From the NCBI GenBank assembly GCA_022453515.1, contig JAJNNY010000042.1:186001-250000 (forward strand): a DNA stretch of 64,000 bases. Reading direction: 5' to 3'. The notes under the pieces were generated by a model. The model worked only from the letters and a program-made list of their open reading frames with translations, did no database searches and was not told the DNA's origin. The position numbers were made by a program, and so were the translations under genes. Origin of the DNA: Astrocystis sublimbata. Lineage: Eukaryota; Ascomycota; Sordariomycetes; Xylariales; Xylariaceae. Below, piece by piece: positions 46,229-56,722 of this stretch. How positions within the stretch are numbered: the first letter of the stretch is position 1; every line of letters starts with the position of its first letter.

Positions 46229-47935
46229 ATGTCTGCCAACGTGGAACCGTGGCCCAAGATCGAAGTGCAGCGTTGGAATGCACACAATGTATATCTCAGA
46301 TGTCCATACTGTGAAAGAACTCACTCTCACGGGCTCGCACTTCCCGGAAAGCGTCAATCCCATTGTTATCCAGGTGGCCGATATGAATTCATATTTCCAA
46401 TCGACGAACTTACTGGACTCGTCGGTTACGAAATCGACAAGAGGAGGGCTTTCTTCGTTAATGTCTGCGAAAAACGAGACGACATCAGCAGCGAGGCTAC
46501 GGGTGCTTCACGAGACAACAAATACGATCTGAGCGATCATTTCCGCTCCGCGATCAACTTATCGGCCCCGGAACCAGTCACAGAACCAGTTATGAAGTTG
46601 CGCGAAGATTCTAGAGAGCTTGTAACTGTCCGCATGTTGGATGAGACCTATGAACAGAAGAGGATATTACTCGCTATGTCAGACTGCGTCATGGGTGAAC
46701 TAAGCAGTATCTATCAATATCTGTCGACTACAAGTGAGAAACATCTTTTCTTGCACGGCAGAAACGAAAGGGGGGATACTACTTGTATTATGTCTGCAGC
46801 GGAAAAGTGTCATGAGATGGTTCTACTCTTGATAGAGAATGGAGCAGACGTCAACGCCGTCAATGACGATGGACGAAGCGCGCTCATGCAAGCGGCACTC
46901 TGGGGGCGAATCGAGACTGTGGAAGCGCTGGTCGATGCAGGCGCCAACAAAGACCTCCTAGATCATGAGGGTCACAGTGCACTGGATCTAGCGCAGCCAT
47001 CTCATCGGAATCAAATGGAGAGATACTACCGCTGTTCTCCAGCAGGTACAGAAAGCATGCCGGAGCGAGACAACGACAGGCGACGCATTGCTATTCTCCT
47101 TGGCGAATGGAGAGACGAGAACCCGTCCGAGAAGGCCATTGCGATGCATGGGCCCATTCACAACATATATGTGCCAAATATCTGGCAAACTGCCGCCCAT
47201 CTGGACAGAGGCACACAGTTTCCCCGTATAACGGCAACTGGTGGCTGGACTCCCGATGCTCTACCTCCGAACCGCGCCTCCGCACCGACCTGGACCGAAC
47301 AAGTCTATTATTTAGCATCCATTGTTGGCCACCGGTTGGAAGAGAATCCATCCTATGATCAAGACAAGCCTGGCCAGTTCAATGCTTGCCATGCGGAGAA
47401 GAAGTTGATCGCGTTCTTCATTGACAGACACGTCTTCACTCCCGAAGATCAAACCCCCAACAGGGCGCTAGGGAAATCAATTGACGAAGCAGACTATTTT
47501 CTCGAAGAGCTTCGAGGAGTGTCCAAAAACTGGGGAAAAGTGCATATTTTGCAGCAGAGGAAGGAAATATTGCCCATGCAGATTTTGGATGCAGAAGATG
47601 AACTGCAATGCGATGGCGTTGGCAGTGCGGCAGACATCGAGAGACTGAAACAGCAGCTGGATAAGATTAACAAAGAGCTAGCAGCGCTTGAGTTACAGGA
47701 TGATGTAAGGTCGGTGAGGTCTCAAGAGGAGGTGGTGCGCAGGTTGGAGGGGAAAATCGAACTACACGAGGAGCTAATGAAGTTGAGCAAAAACGAGCCG
47801 AAAACCTCATCGAAGGAAGCAGCCATACTGACCAGCAACGAGATCTGCGATGACTGTAAGCGATTCAAGGACAAGGTGAATCGTTACTTCAAGTTGAGAA
47901 TCGAGATTGAGTACAGAGAGGAGAGAATCAACTAG
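46229..47935 (+). CDS. Zinc-ribbon/ankyrin protein with DYW-like nucleic-acid deaminase domain
   Basis: A single exon encodes 568 residues. The N-terminus has a compact Cys/His module, C25-P-Y-C28, H32, H34 and H45-C46, probably binding zinc, followed by YEFIFPIDELTGLVGYEI. Two ankyrin units lie at about 175-255 (DVNAVNDDGRSALMQAALWG). Then comes a region with GPIHNIYVPNIWQTAAHL. The deaminase signature follows: H388-A-E390 in NACHAEKKLIAFFIDRHVF and C540-D-D-C543 in EICDDCKRFKDKVNRYFKL, the order and wording of the DYW family (HSE...CxDCH in plants). About 150 residues with a strong coiled coil (628-like ERLKQQLDKINKELAALE, REVVRRLEGKIEL-type heptads) separate the two zinc-ligand motifs. Fungal ankyrin-DYW proteins are known from deaminase surveys but their substrates are not. 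It converges with the Ecd gene. Confidence 0.85.
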   Translation: MSANVEPWPKIEVQRWNAHNVYLRCPYCERTHSHGLALPGKRQSHCYPGGRYEFIFPIDELTGLVGYEIDKRRAFFVNVCEKRDDISSEATGASRDNKYDLSDHFRSAINLSAPEPVTEPVMKLREDSRELVTVRMLDETYEQKRILLAMSDCVMGELSSIYQYLSTTSEKHLFLHGRNERGDTTCIMSAAEKCHEMVLLLIENGADVNAVNDDGRSALMQAALWGRIETVEALVDAGANKDLLDHEGHSALDLAQPSHRNQMERYYRCSPAGTESMPERDNDRRRIAILLGEWRDENPSEKAIAMHGPIHNIYVPNIWQTAAHLDRGTQFPRITATGGWTPDALPPNRASAPTWTEQVYYLASIVGHRLEENPSYDQDKPGQFNACHAEKKLIAFFIDRHVFTPEDQTPNRALGKSIDEADYFLEELRGVSKNWGKVHILQQRKEILPMQILDAEDELQCDGVGSAADIERLKQQLDKINKELAALELQDDVRSVRSQEEVVRRLEGKIELHEELMKLSKNEPKTSSKEAAILTSNEICDDCKRFKDKVNRYFKLRIEIEYREERIN

Positions 47936-48366
47936 GGGTAGACTACCTACCTAATGATAATGACATTCCGAATCTAAATAATCTGACTGGCTCATTCTGA
48001 GCCATCGTGCTATTCTCGAGATTGATGGTACTCGGTGCTGCATGAATACTGGGGCCACTCTTCTATCATCGGTTTTTTTTTACATGTAAAGGGATAGCTC
48101 AAGTAGCTTTTTCACTTCACAGCAAATCCAACTCGAGGCATATGATGCTGTTAATGGGTGAGCCTCGGACTCCAGGGGTATCATATCGTTAGTTTGTATG
48201 GGTAATAAATTAAGAGGCAGAATAGCGGGATAGTCGTAACGAGAGCAGCAAATCAAACACCTACGTAGTAGATCGTGACCAGTAGTCAGACGGGTTCTGG
48301 GAGCTCTCACTCTGTTTCAAGTCGAAGTCGCAGCTTTCCATAGTCTCATGGTCAACAACAGGATGT
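47936..48366. other. Convergent intergenic region
   Basis: 3' flanks of the deaminase and Ecd genes. Nothing else seen beyond a T9 run near 48074. Confidence 0.5.
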
Positions 48367-50265
48367 CTATTTTTTATCTTGTAGATCTTCATCTTCGTCT
48401 TCGTCCCGAGGTAGCTTCATACCCATCAATCCCAACAAGTTTCCTGCCGGACCGGCCAATCCCCCTTGACTCTTGAAACTCTCGAGGAGATTCTTGACCA
48501 GATTGTAATCGATATCAACATCCTCTTCACCACTCTCATCGTCGCCCTCTGCAACTCCCTTGCCTTTGCCTTTATCCCTGGCAGCTGCGCTCTCTTTCGA
48601 ATCGAGCGCCTTGGCATTCTCGGGCTTGGTATCGAGCTTGAGTGCGCCCAACTTCTTCAGCTCGGCCTCCATCTGCGCTGAGAGCTGTCGTATATCTTCC
48701 TCCTCCTCCTCGTCTTCATCGTCTGCCTGCGGAGTACTAGCCTTTACAACACGAGAGGAATCCTTTGGGTCTTCCTTGGGCAGGTGCTTTCCGGTCTCCG
48801 GTGGTAGCCCCATCATTTCCCTCATCATGCGATTGAACTCCTCCTCGTCGAAGCTGACCTCTTTATCTTCGTCTTCGCTGCTGAGATCCTCGTCACTATC
48901 TCCCCCATTTTCACTATCATCATCCTGGTCCATATCATGTAGCTCCGCGCCCTCCACCCCGGCGGTCTCGTCGTTAAGGAAGTCTTCGAATCGTGACACG
49001 ATCTTGCGCAGATCGGCCTGGGTCTGGACATCACCGAATCCGCCCTCTTTCGCTGCACTGCTTCTCTGTCTTCCCTGCAGCTCATTGTCGAAATCTTCAA
49101 AGTTGATATCCAGCCACGCCTCGTCGTCGTCTCGGTCGACATCTGGCCAGTTAGTAATCTCCTCGTCGGTGGGAAGGATCTTGTCTCCGTCTTCCTCCAC
49201 ATCCTCGAGAAGAATGGCGAATTCCCGCACTAAGCGGCTCTTCTTCTTCTCCGCGCTGGTGGCAAGCATCTCAAACCCGCTGGTCACTTTCATGCCTAGC
49301 TCGAGGCGGGATTCGATATTCTGCTCCTGCTGGGGAATAGGGGCGGTCTCCTCCTCGGTTATTTTGACGAGGTCACTCCACATTGGTGGCGGAGTGAACC
49401 GCTGGGACTTGACTTGCGCGAAAAGCACTTTGGTGAACCTGACACTGACTGTCACCAAGTCCCTGGGGGGGAAGTGTAAGTCGGGCGATACGGCGGCCAT
49501 CAGGGGCTTCAGAGCCACGGGATCGCGTAGATAGAAGGCTTCTATAGCGGGTGCGATGGCCGCGGGTTGTTCATGGAGAAGGTATGCCAGCTTCCTAGGT
49601 ATCGTGACGCGCGAATGGTGCATCGAAGCCTCGATATTCCCTGGGTACTTCTCCAGGCGGTAGAACGCTTCAGCCTCGACGAAAGGTGAGTGTATCACAC
49701 CCTCTGGATGTGATCTGATGTAGCCGACTGCTTCTGCTAGAGACAAGGGTCGTTTGACGCCTGAGCTGGCAGCTAGAGGAAGGAGCTGCAGCTTGCCCTC
49801 GTGTATCCAAGACCGGTTGGCGTCAATCTCCGGACTCAGCCAGTTCGGGATGACGTTGGCCGCCTCGACGAGAAGGAACTCGCCATCGCTGTCACATACA
49901 CGGACCCATAGGTTCGGGAAAGTAGTGGTCAACGTCCGGAGGATGTAGACGATCAGCCACTCGTCTTCGATAGAGTCTCCGTAGTCGGTGGTGCCGTGTA
50001 GATAGACCAACCCGGCCTCTCGCTTGGTCGAAAGCTGGAAGGAGTCTCGTTGCCAGATGTAGTCTTTGGCTATGCTGTTGCATAGCTGCATGGCGGCCTT
50101 GCGCACATTTTCGAGTTCGGACAGCAGAGCACGCGGCTCGAATGATTCGATGATAAAGAGCATGTACGAGACTTGGTTGTCCGGCAAGTTTCGCGGGAAA
50201 GCCTCGGCTCCATCATGGGAGGCCTGGGTTGTATCTTGCACGTCCATCGTCAAACTGTTGGACAA
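48367..50265 (-). CDS. Ecdysoneless/Sgt1 (ECD) family protein
   Basis: One uninterrupted minus-strand exon encodes 632 residues. The conserved half (about 30-330) has VSYMLFIIE, IWQRDSFQL, LHGTTDYGDSIEDEWLIVYI, FPNLWVRVCDSDGEFLLVEA, NVIPNWLSPE and RSWIHEGKLQLLP, the pattern of the ECD/SGT1 family (Pfam SGT1, not the Hsp90 co-chaperone). The second half is very acidic (EDEEEEEDIRQL, DQDDDSENGGDSDED) and ends in a DEDEDEDLQDKK tail. Metazoan ECD binds Prp8 and the R2TP complex and affects splicing; fungal members were linked to glycolytic gene expression. Met 1 (50265) or Met 7 could start translation. The gene is divergent from SMC6. Confidence 0.9.
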   Translation of the reverse strand: MSNSLTMDVQDTTQASHDGAEAFPRNLPDNQVSYMLFIIESFEPRALLSELENVRKAAMQLCNSIAKDYIWQRDSFQLSTKREAGLVYLHGTTDYGDSIEDEWLIVYILRTLTTTFPNLWVRVCDSDGEFLLVEAANVIPNWLSPEIDANRSWIHEGKLQLLPLAASSGVKRPLSLAEAVGYIRSHPEGVIHSPFVEAEAFYRLEKYPGNIEASMHHSRVTIPRKLAYLLHEQPAAIAPAIEAFYLRDPVALKPLMAAVSPDLHFPPRDLVTVSVRFTKVLFAQVKSQRFTPPPMWSDLVKITEEETAPIPQQEQNIESRLELGMKVTSGFEMLATSAEKKKSRLVREFAILLEDVEEDGDKILPTDEEITNWPDVDRDDDEAWLDINFEDFDNELQGRQRSSAAKEGGFGDVQTQADLRKIVSRFEDFLNDETAGVEGAELHDMDQDDDSENGGDSDEDLSSEDEDKEVSFDEEEFNRMMREMMGLPPETGKHLPKEDPKDSSRVVKASTPQADDEDEEEEEDIRQLSAQMEAELKKLGALKLDTKPENAKALDSKESAAARDKGKGKGVAEGDDESGEEDVDIDYNLVKNLLESFKSQGGLAGPAGNLLGLMGMKLPRDEDEDEDLQDKK

Positions 50266-51177
50266 GCTGCTGTGGTTGAGTCTGAAAGCGAGCTATGTAA
50301 TATTCCTTTACGGAAGGCGCACTATGCGCCCAGAGCTAGAAGCCTTTTTCTTAAATTTGGCGAGTTTGGCATTGAAGAGTGAGTTGCATGAGGATATCCC
50401 AGAGATATTGTTACGATGATTTTGAGTCAGAAAATCCACATCAATATCTATTAGGAAATGGCCTGACGTCAAGTATGGGTTTCATTTCAAGATCTTGGAT
50501 CTAGCAATGTAAACGGATTTAAAGCACTAAAAAGGCATGGTGTTGCCATAGGTTATAACCACTCGTGTTGAAAAAAGATCTAAGAGCACGCGATTGAGAA
50601 AACGGTCACTCTCATAACCTTGGAAGTTTCCGTTTTCTGGGTTGGTGGAGACCGACATAATGGAATTGGAAGCATGATCTGGTGGGGTTGTGTACCTACC
50701 TAGGTACCTGCCTGGTAGGTGTAGAATCGCCATGTTTTCTCAGTGGGGTAATTGGGCCAGAAAAGGTTAGCGCGCTCCGCGTGTTACCGCGTCCACGGGT
50801 AGGGACAACTCACATGTACTTACCCTTGCACGCGTCCGACCCCCCAGTGCCCCCAATCATCACCAGACTGCAGCGGCGGCGAGACATCGAGGACTCCTAC
50901 CTACCTACTTAGTACTTACTTAGCCACTCATTCACACCAGCATACTTAGACTTAGACACTTCAAGCCGACACCAACCACCCCGGTCTGCTTTGAGGCATT
51001 GAGTTCATATTCTGCAAGAACAAGGAGGAAGAACGACAAACGACGAGGGAAGGAGAATATTCTATTCAGTCATTGTGCATTGTGCATTGCCCGCGATGCA
51101 TGCGCCCGCCTGCACTTGACCAACCCTCATCCCATTCTCAAAACCGCAACTGTCGAGACCCCGTCACCTGCGCCGCC
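50266..51177. promoter_or_regulatory. Divergent promoter region, ECD / SMC6
   Basis: 912 bases between two divergently transcribed genes. A TACCTAGGTA palindrome at 50697-50706 sits in a run of CCTACC/GGTACC words. No gene seen. Confidence 0.55.
50697..50706. repeat. TACCTAGGTA palindrome
   Basis: 10-bp perfect palindrome in the ECD/SMC6 divergent promoter. Confidence 0.9.
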
Positions 51178-54100
51178 ATGCCTTCCGCCGCCACGGGCAA
51201 GCGTTCGCGCCATGACGCCTTCGACCAAGATGCCGCCAACGATGAGTACACTGTCGTCGAAGCTTCGGCCAGCTCCAGTCTCCGAAACCAGACGGTTGGT
51301 CCACCCCGAATACACAACACCACCACAGCTTCAGCTTCATGCACTGACAGGAAGAGATAGCAACGCAAGAAAGCCCGTCTCTCGGGCAAAAACACTGGTC
51401 GCAAGGCGCGACGTGCCCCCGATTCCGACGTTGACGACAATAACGATGAGCCTATGGTCGACGTCGACCGCCAGCCGACACCGCCCCCGGCCACCCAGTA
51501 CGAGCTGATACGCGATCAGAACTTCGAGCACTTGGATCATGCCGAGCGGGACGACCAGCGAGCTACTCAGCGCATCAAGGATCGTCCCAACATCATCGGC
51601 GACAACCACGCTGCCGACAATGCCATCATAGAGGCCATCACCTGCATCAACTTCATGTGCCACCAGAGGCTGCACGTCGAGCTCGGCCCTCTGCTGAACT
51701 TCATCGTCGGCGAGAACGGCAGCGGCAAGAGTGCCGTCCTGACCGCCATCACCCTGTGCCTCGGCGGCAAAGCCAGCGCCACCAACCGCGGAGGGAGTCT
51801 CAAGAGCTTCGTCAAGGAGGGCCAGGAGCATGCGAGCCTGATAGTCAAGCTGAAGAACCAGGGCGAGGACTCTTACAAGGCCGACCTCTACGGCGACTCC
51901 ATCATCTGCGAGCGCCATTTCACCAAGTCCGGCTCCAGCGGCTTCAAGGTCAAATCAGCCGCCGGCAGGATCATTTCCAACAAGAAAGCAGAGGTCGACG
52001 ATATTGTCGAGTGGTACTGTCTTCAAGTCGATAACCCCCTCAACGTCTTGTCCCAGGACAACGCCAGGCAGTTCCTCAACGCCGCCACGCCTGCCATGAA
52101 GTATTCTTATTTCGTCAAGGGCACCCAGCTGGAGCAGCTCGACGACGATTACAAAACCTTGACCCAGTATCTCGAAGACCAAGAAAGCAAGCTCACTGAG
52201 CTCGAAGAGAACCTTGCTTATCTGAGAGATGCATTCGAGAAGGCGGTCAAATTAAGGGATGCCGCCAGCAAGTCCCATGAGATGCGCCACAGAGCGCGTG
52301 TCTACAAGGATCAATTGGCATGGGCCCAAGTCCAGGAGCAAGAGGAGATTCTGAGAGCAAAAGAGCAGGCTATCGTTGTAGCGCGCGAAGAAATCGCCAG
52401 CACAGAGCAGCTCATAACCGAAAAGGCCCATATGCTTGACAATATCGACAACAAGATAGCCCAAACGGAAGAAGGCGTGGCCGGCCTTCAGCAAGAGGCT
52501 GGCCAAGTTGACGAAAATGTAGACGAAGTGAAGACTCGGTATGATGCCAGCGTGAAGGCTGTGGAAGTCCTTCATGTTCAAGAGAGGGAACTCCATACCA
52601 GCCTCAAAGGCTTGTCAGAAAGCGTCAAAACGCTCAGCAAGTCAGTACAAGAAGAGGAAACGAGACTCGAGGAAATGAATGGTGGAATAGTACGAGAGAA
52701 ACAAGCCGAACTCGACCAGGCCACGGCGAACGAGGAAAGAATCGAAGCCGCTATCGCAGACCATAAATATGCGCTTAAGAAGCTAGAAGCGGACGAGAAG
52801 GATGTTCTCGAGAAAACAAAGGAGCCCGCCGCGATATTAGCACAAAAGCGCAAGGAGGTCCAGAGTGCGGAATCGACTCTGCAGGAGCTCAATCGAAGTC
52901 GGACGGATCCGCTCGATGCGTTTGACCAGAGAATCCGTCAACTCCTCAGACTGATCGAAGAGGACCGCAATTTCTCCAGGAAACCCATTGGACCCTTGGG
53001 GACATTTGTGCAACTCACCAAAACACAGTGGATGCCTATTCTCGAGAAGATGCTAGGAGGTGGCTTGAGTGGCTTCATTGTGGACAACAAGCCAGACCAG
53101 ACACGCCTCATGGGTCACATGGATAGATTACGGATCAATGGATGTCCTGTTTTCATTGGAAAGACGTCCCTAAACAACATCAATGAACCTGATGCGAAGT
53201 TCGATACTGTACTAAGAGTGTTGAAGTTCAGCGATCAGCGGGTGCGTGATCATATGATCATCAATAACCAGATTGACCAGACCCTTCTTATTGAGGACCG
53301 ATCTGAGGCAGAAAATGTCATGTTTGGCACCCCTCCTGTAAATTCTGGTGCATGCCTTGCCTTCCATGAAATGAAAAGGGGCCATGGGGTTCGCGTCACG
53401 AACATCCGCGGCAATCTAGCCACGTCGCCCATCACACCAAACCTCGGTCAGAAGTCGCGCATGCAAACAAATCAGGATAGCCAAATCGGCTACTACAAAG
53501 ATCTTGCGACGCAACTTCAAGCTGAATATCGAGAATTGGAAGGGGCAAGGAGGACTGCGGAGCAGGCCGTCCAACGCGCCAAGAAAGCCACCGCCCAGCA
53601 CCGCCTGCAGGGTAAAGAGCTTGATAAGGAGCTCAAAAACGCCCAAGTCCTCAAGAGTAGAATTGTGGAAGATCTCGATCAGTTCGAAGGTACTGATAAT
53701 AGGCTACAAGGCTTGAAACAGAATCTCACTGATAATCAAGAAAAGAAAGACCTATTCGGAAACCAATATGCCGAAGCTGCTATTCAAAAACAAAAACTCA
53801 ACGTGGAAGTGGAAAATCTGAAGAAGGAACTGAACAGCGCCCGGCTGGCATCTCAAGAACACAAAGCGAAGGTGGACAAGGCCCATGACAAGGTCAGCAG
53901 ACTCCAAGAGACCAGGCGTCTCGCCCTGGTTGACAAGAATATGGCCCATGAAAATCACGAAGTGGCGAAGCGTGCGACGACACAAGCCGAACTCTCCCGA
54001 GACCGGCAAGCTGGGTACGTCGAAGAATATATCGAACAAGCCAGTGCAATTGCACCCACGAGGGTTCATATTCCCGAAGGCGAGACCTTTGAGAGCATCG

Positions 54101-54873
54101 AGCACAAATACGATTCCATCCGGGACCAGATGTCCAAGCTAAAGAAGCAGCTTGGTGCCTCGGAAGAGCAGATCAACGCCCGGGCCGTCCAGGCAACCCA
54201 AGAGTACCGCGACGCCAAAGAGGGTGTCAAGAACATCCGCATGACGTCGGACTCTCTGAAAAAGGCATTAATGGACCGTCTGGCAAAATATCGGGAATTC
54301 CAAAGGCACGTGTCGGCGCAAGCGCGATGCAATTTCGGCTACCTCCTCAGTGAACGTGGGTTCAGGGGCCAGCTCCTCCTCGACCACCGCTCGCGGAGGC
54401 TCGAGGTCATCGTTGAGCCGGACAAGGGGCGCGAGGACGGTCGGGGACGAAACACCAAGACCCTCTCGGGTGGCGAGAAGTCCTTCTCGTCGATATGTCT
54501 ACTCCTCGCCATCTGGGACGCCATGGGCTCACCCTTGCGATGTCTTGATGAGTTCGACGTCTTCATGGACAATGTCAATCGCGCGATTAGCACGAACATG
54601 CTGGTAAGTGAAGAAAAGCAATGACACCCTTGCACTATCACAAGGATACTAATCAGGAGTTCAGATCGGCGCAGCTCGTCGCTCAGTGGGCAAGCAGTTC
54701 ATTCTCATTACGCCTAATGCTATCGAGGGCCGGGCAAAGCTCGACAAGGATGTTAAAATCATCAGGTATGCGCTGATTCTTTCTGTTGGCGAAATGGTAC
54801 GAGGTTCTTTTTGACTAACATGTGACGTAGACTTACGGATCCCCGGCAACAACGCTTGTCGAGCATGGCCTAG
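51178..54873 (+). CDS. SMC6: Smc6, structural maintenance of chromosomes
   Basis: Four exons (51178-51294, 51361-54603, 54665-54765, 54831-54873) encode 1167 residues. A basic, disordered leader precedes the ATPase head: Walker A G156-E-N-G-S-G-K-S163, CHQRLHVELGPLLNFIVGEN. The LGGKASATNRG and FVKEGQEHA motifs are Smc6-specific. Long coiled coils flank a hinge at about 520-720 (PIGPLGTFVQLTK, VDNKPDQTRLMGHMDRL). The C-terminal head has the signature LSGGEKSFSS at about 1074 and Walker B RCLDEFDVFMDNVNR, then QFILITPNAI. Smc5/6 acts in recombination repair, replication-fork stability and silencing of extrachromosomal DNA. The first intron has a weak donor (GTTGGT) but keeps the frame and removes an in-frame stop. 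Confidence 0.94.
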
Positions 54874-55646
54874 TGATGAGTTGGCTGTTCTATGTGCTGC
54901 GTTCTATTTTTTTTAGCGAATGTCCGATTATAGGAGTTCGATGGCTTGCTCATTGTACGAGTATGGGGGAACCGGGTATGCATCTTAAAGGTCAGCAATT
55001 TTTCGTGCGCAAAGTTGGCGTTTGGAGTGGCGAGCCGCGCGAGTCTGGTTGCTTGTTTGTTATGTGCTGTTTGAGTGCTTCCGTCTCATCGGATAGCTAC
55101 CTAGGTAGGTATCGGCGTATGACCTGGGCATAGATGGACTTCGACATATAGATGAAGAGGCTTCACGCTGGTCTACAGGGATGGGATATATAAGGCAGAT
55201 GGATGGTTGGGGGACGATTTGGTGCCTGAGTAGGTACCCATATACATACTTACCTGCTATGTGCAGATGGGTATGAACTTATTGCTGCTCTGTTTACTCG
55301 CATGTGATGCGCAGCATGAATAAAGTGGCCTGCAGGGCCGAAGATGTTGATACAAAGTGTATATACATAAGTCATGCAGTGGGTTGTTGGCATTATGTCT
55401 GCCCGTTGGAGTTATCTCCTGTCTCGTTCAAATTCATACACATACTCGCTCTTCGCCCTCAAACCCATCCCTTTCTGATTTGTGGGATTCATTACTTCTT
55501 CTTCGCTCGCCCTGTTCCCTGCCTTGTCCCTCCCCCGCTCATGGCCTTTGCACATTTTAAACCATTTTCAAGTTGTATCATATCGCATTCGCATCACCTC
55601 ACCTCACCCCCAACCTCATCTTCGTCTTCGTCTTAATCTTCAAATC
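54874..55646. other. Convergent intergenic region
   Basis: 3' flanks of SMC6 and COQ9, with a perfect CTACCTAGGTAG palindrome (55097-55108) and a pyrimidine-rich stretch at 55430-55640. No gene seen. Confidence 0.5.
55097..55108. repeat. CTACCTAGGTAG palindrome
   Basis: 12-bp perfect palindrome between the SMC6 and COQ9 3' ends. Confidence 0.9.
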
Positions 55647-56551
55647 TCATATCCTCACCCCCTTACTCCGCAACACATTCACCCCCGCGCTGGCGGTGAA
55701 GCCCAGCCACTGCCCCACGCTCCCGACAGCACCGGACAAGGACGTGCCCTCGCGCAAGCGCCGCTGCAGGAAGGCCCGCGTGTCGGTGTACTGGGGCGAG
55801 TGGTCGTTGGTCATGAACAGTTCGCACGAGGCGTAGATCATCGATAAGCCGCCGCGCTTCGTGTACCAGGTGGGGTCGACGGAGGCGTCGCCGGCCAGGT
55901 GGTGGATCTCGTCGGAGAGTAAGGCGAGTTCGTGGATCGAGGGCGGGATGTGGGAGGGTTGGGCCATTATTGCTAGGGCCTGGTGGGGGTGTTAGTTTGG
56001 TCGTTTGTCTGTGGGAGGGACAGGAAAGGAGAGGAGGGGACCGGACTGGACTGGACTGGACTAATGGAACGCGGACATACCTCCTGCCACCGATGATTCA
56101 CGTCCCGGTTGCCCAGTAACCTCGCCCACGTCAGACGCTCTACGTTCTCCGGCACAGACACTGCACCTGTACCATTACTTGCACCAGCACCAGCACCATC
56201 TGTTCCATTTATACCCAAGATCTCCCCGCGCCTAGGCGCAAGCGCCTCCCTCTGCGTCACCAAATGGTACAGTATCAGGCTGAACGGTCCCTGGGGAAGC
56301 ACGTTGGTGCTGACGTCGAGGTACCCCGCGTCCCGCGCGCCGAGCGACAGGGCGTGCGCCGTGAACCCGTGCTCCGGGACGTGCTTGTAGGCGGCGGAGA
56401 GAATGGCCGACTCGTGCGCGTTGAAGGGGCCTGGGGGCGCGGGGTGCGTGTGCGAGTGGTAGAGGCGGAGGCGCTGGCGCAGGGGAGATGATGTGGTTGC
56501 TTGGTGGCGGAGGAGAGGTTGTATGCGCCCGAAGGCCCTTGATGGTGCCAT
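55647..56551 (-). CDS. COQ9: Ubiquinone biosynthesis protein Coq9
   Basis: Two exons on the minus strand (56551-56081, 55979-55647) encode 267 residues. The basic leader (MAPSRAFGRIQPLLRHQATT) is a mitochondrial targeting peptide. The body matches Coq9: AILSAAYKHVPEHGFTAHAL, GPFSLILYHLV, the conserved RLTWARLLGN, then across the splice LAIMAQPSHIPPSIHELALL, HLAGDASVDPTWYTKR and LSMIYASCELFMTNDHSP. Coq9 is a TetR-fold lipid-binding protein that delivers intermediates to the hydroxylase Coq7 in the matrix. The intron holds a (GGACT)4 run. A Gly/Ala/Thr-rich insert (GTDGAGAGASNGTGA) is low complexity. Confidence 0.92.
56043..56062. repeat. (GGACT)4 microsatellite in the COQ9 intron
   Basis: Four perfect units inside the 101-nt intron. 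Confidence 0.95.
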
Positions 56552-56698
56552 TGTGGGTGTGATAAGTGTTTTTGTGGTTACGGCTTTGCGGTTGTGTGGT
56601 GGGATAGATAGAGGTGATTCGATTGTCTCAGGGTCGCATTATGTTTTCTGTTTCGAGGTTTGCTTTCGGCACTTTCCGTGTTCGTTGCTTCAATGCTG

Positions 56699-56722
56699 CT
56701 TGCTTGCTTGCTTGCTTGCTTG
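56699..56722. repeat. (TTGC)n microsatellite
   Basis: About six TTGC units in a row, upstream of COQ9. Confidence 0.9.

Noticed and set aside
27565..47935. NLR, GH25 and ankyrin-deaminase as one defence island
   Set aside because: They are separated by many housekeeping genes and share no visible regulatory element, so a linked system is not supported by the sequence.
48560..49534. 324-codon plus-strand open frame, serine-rich
   Set aside because: It is the antisense of the acidic Ecd/Sgt1 gene; Asp/Glu/Ser codons read backwards leave such frames open. No family match.
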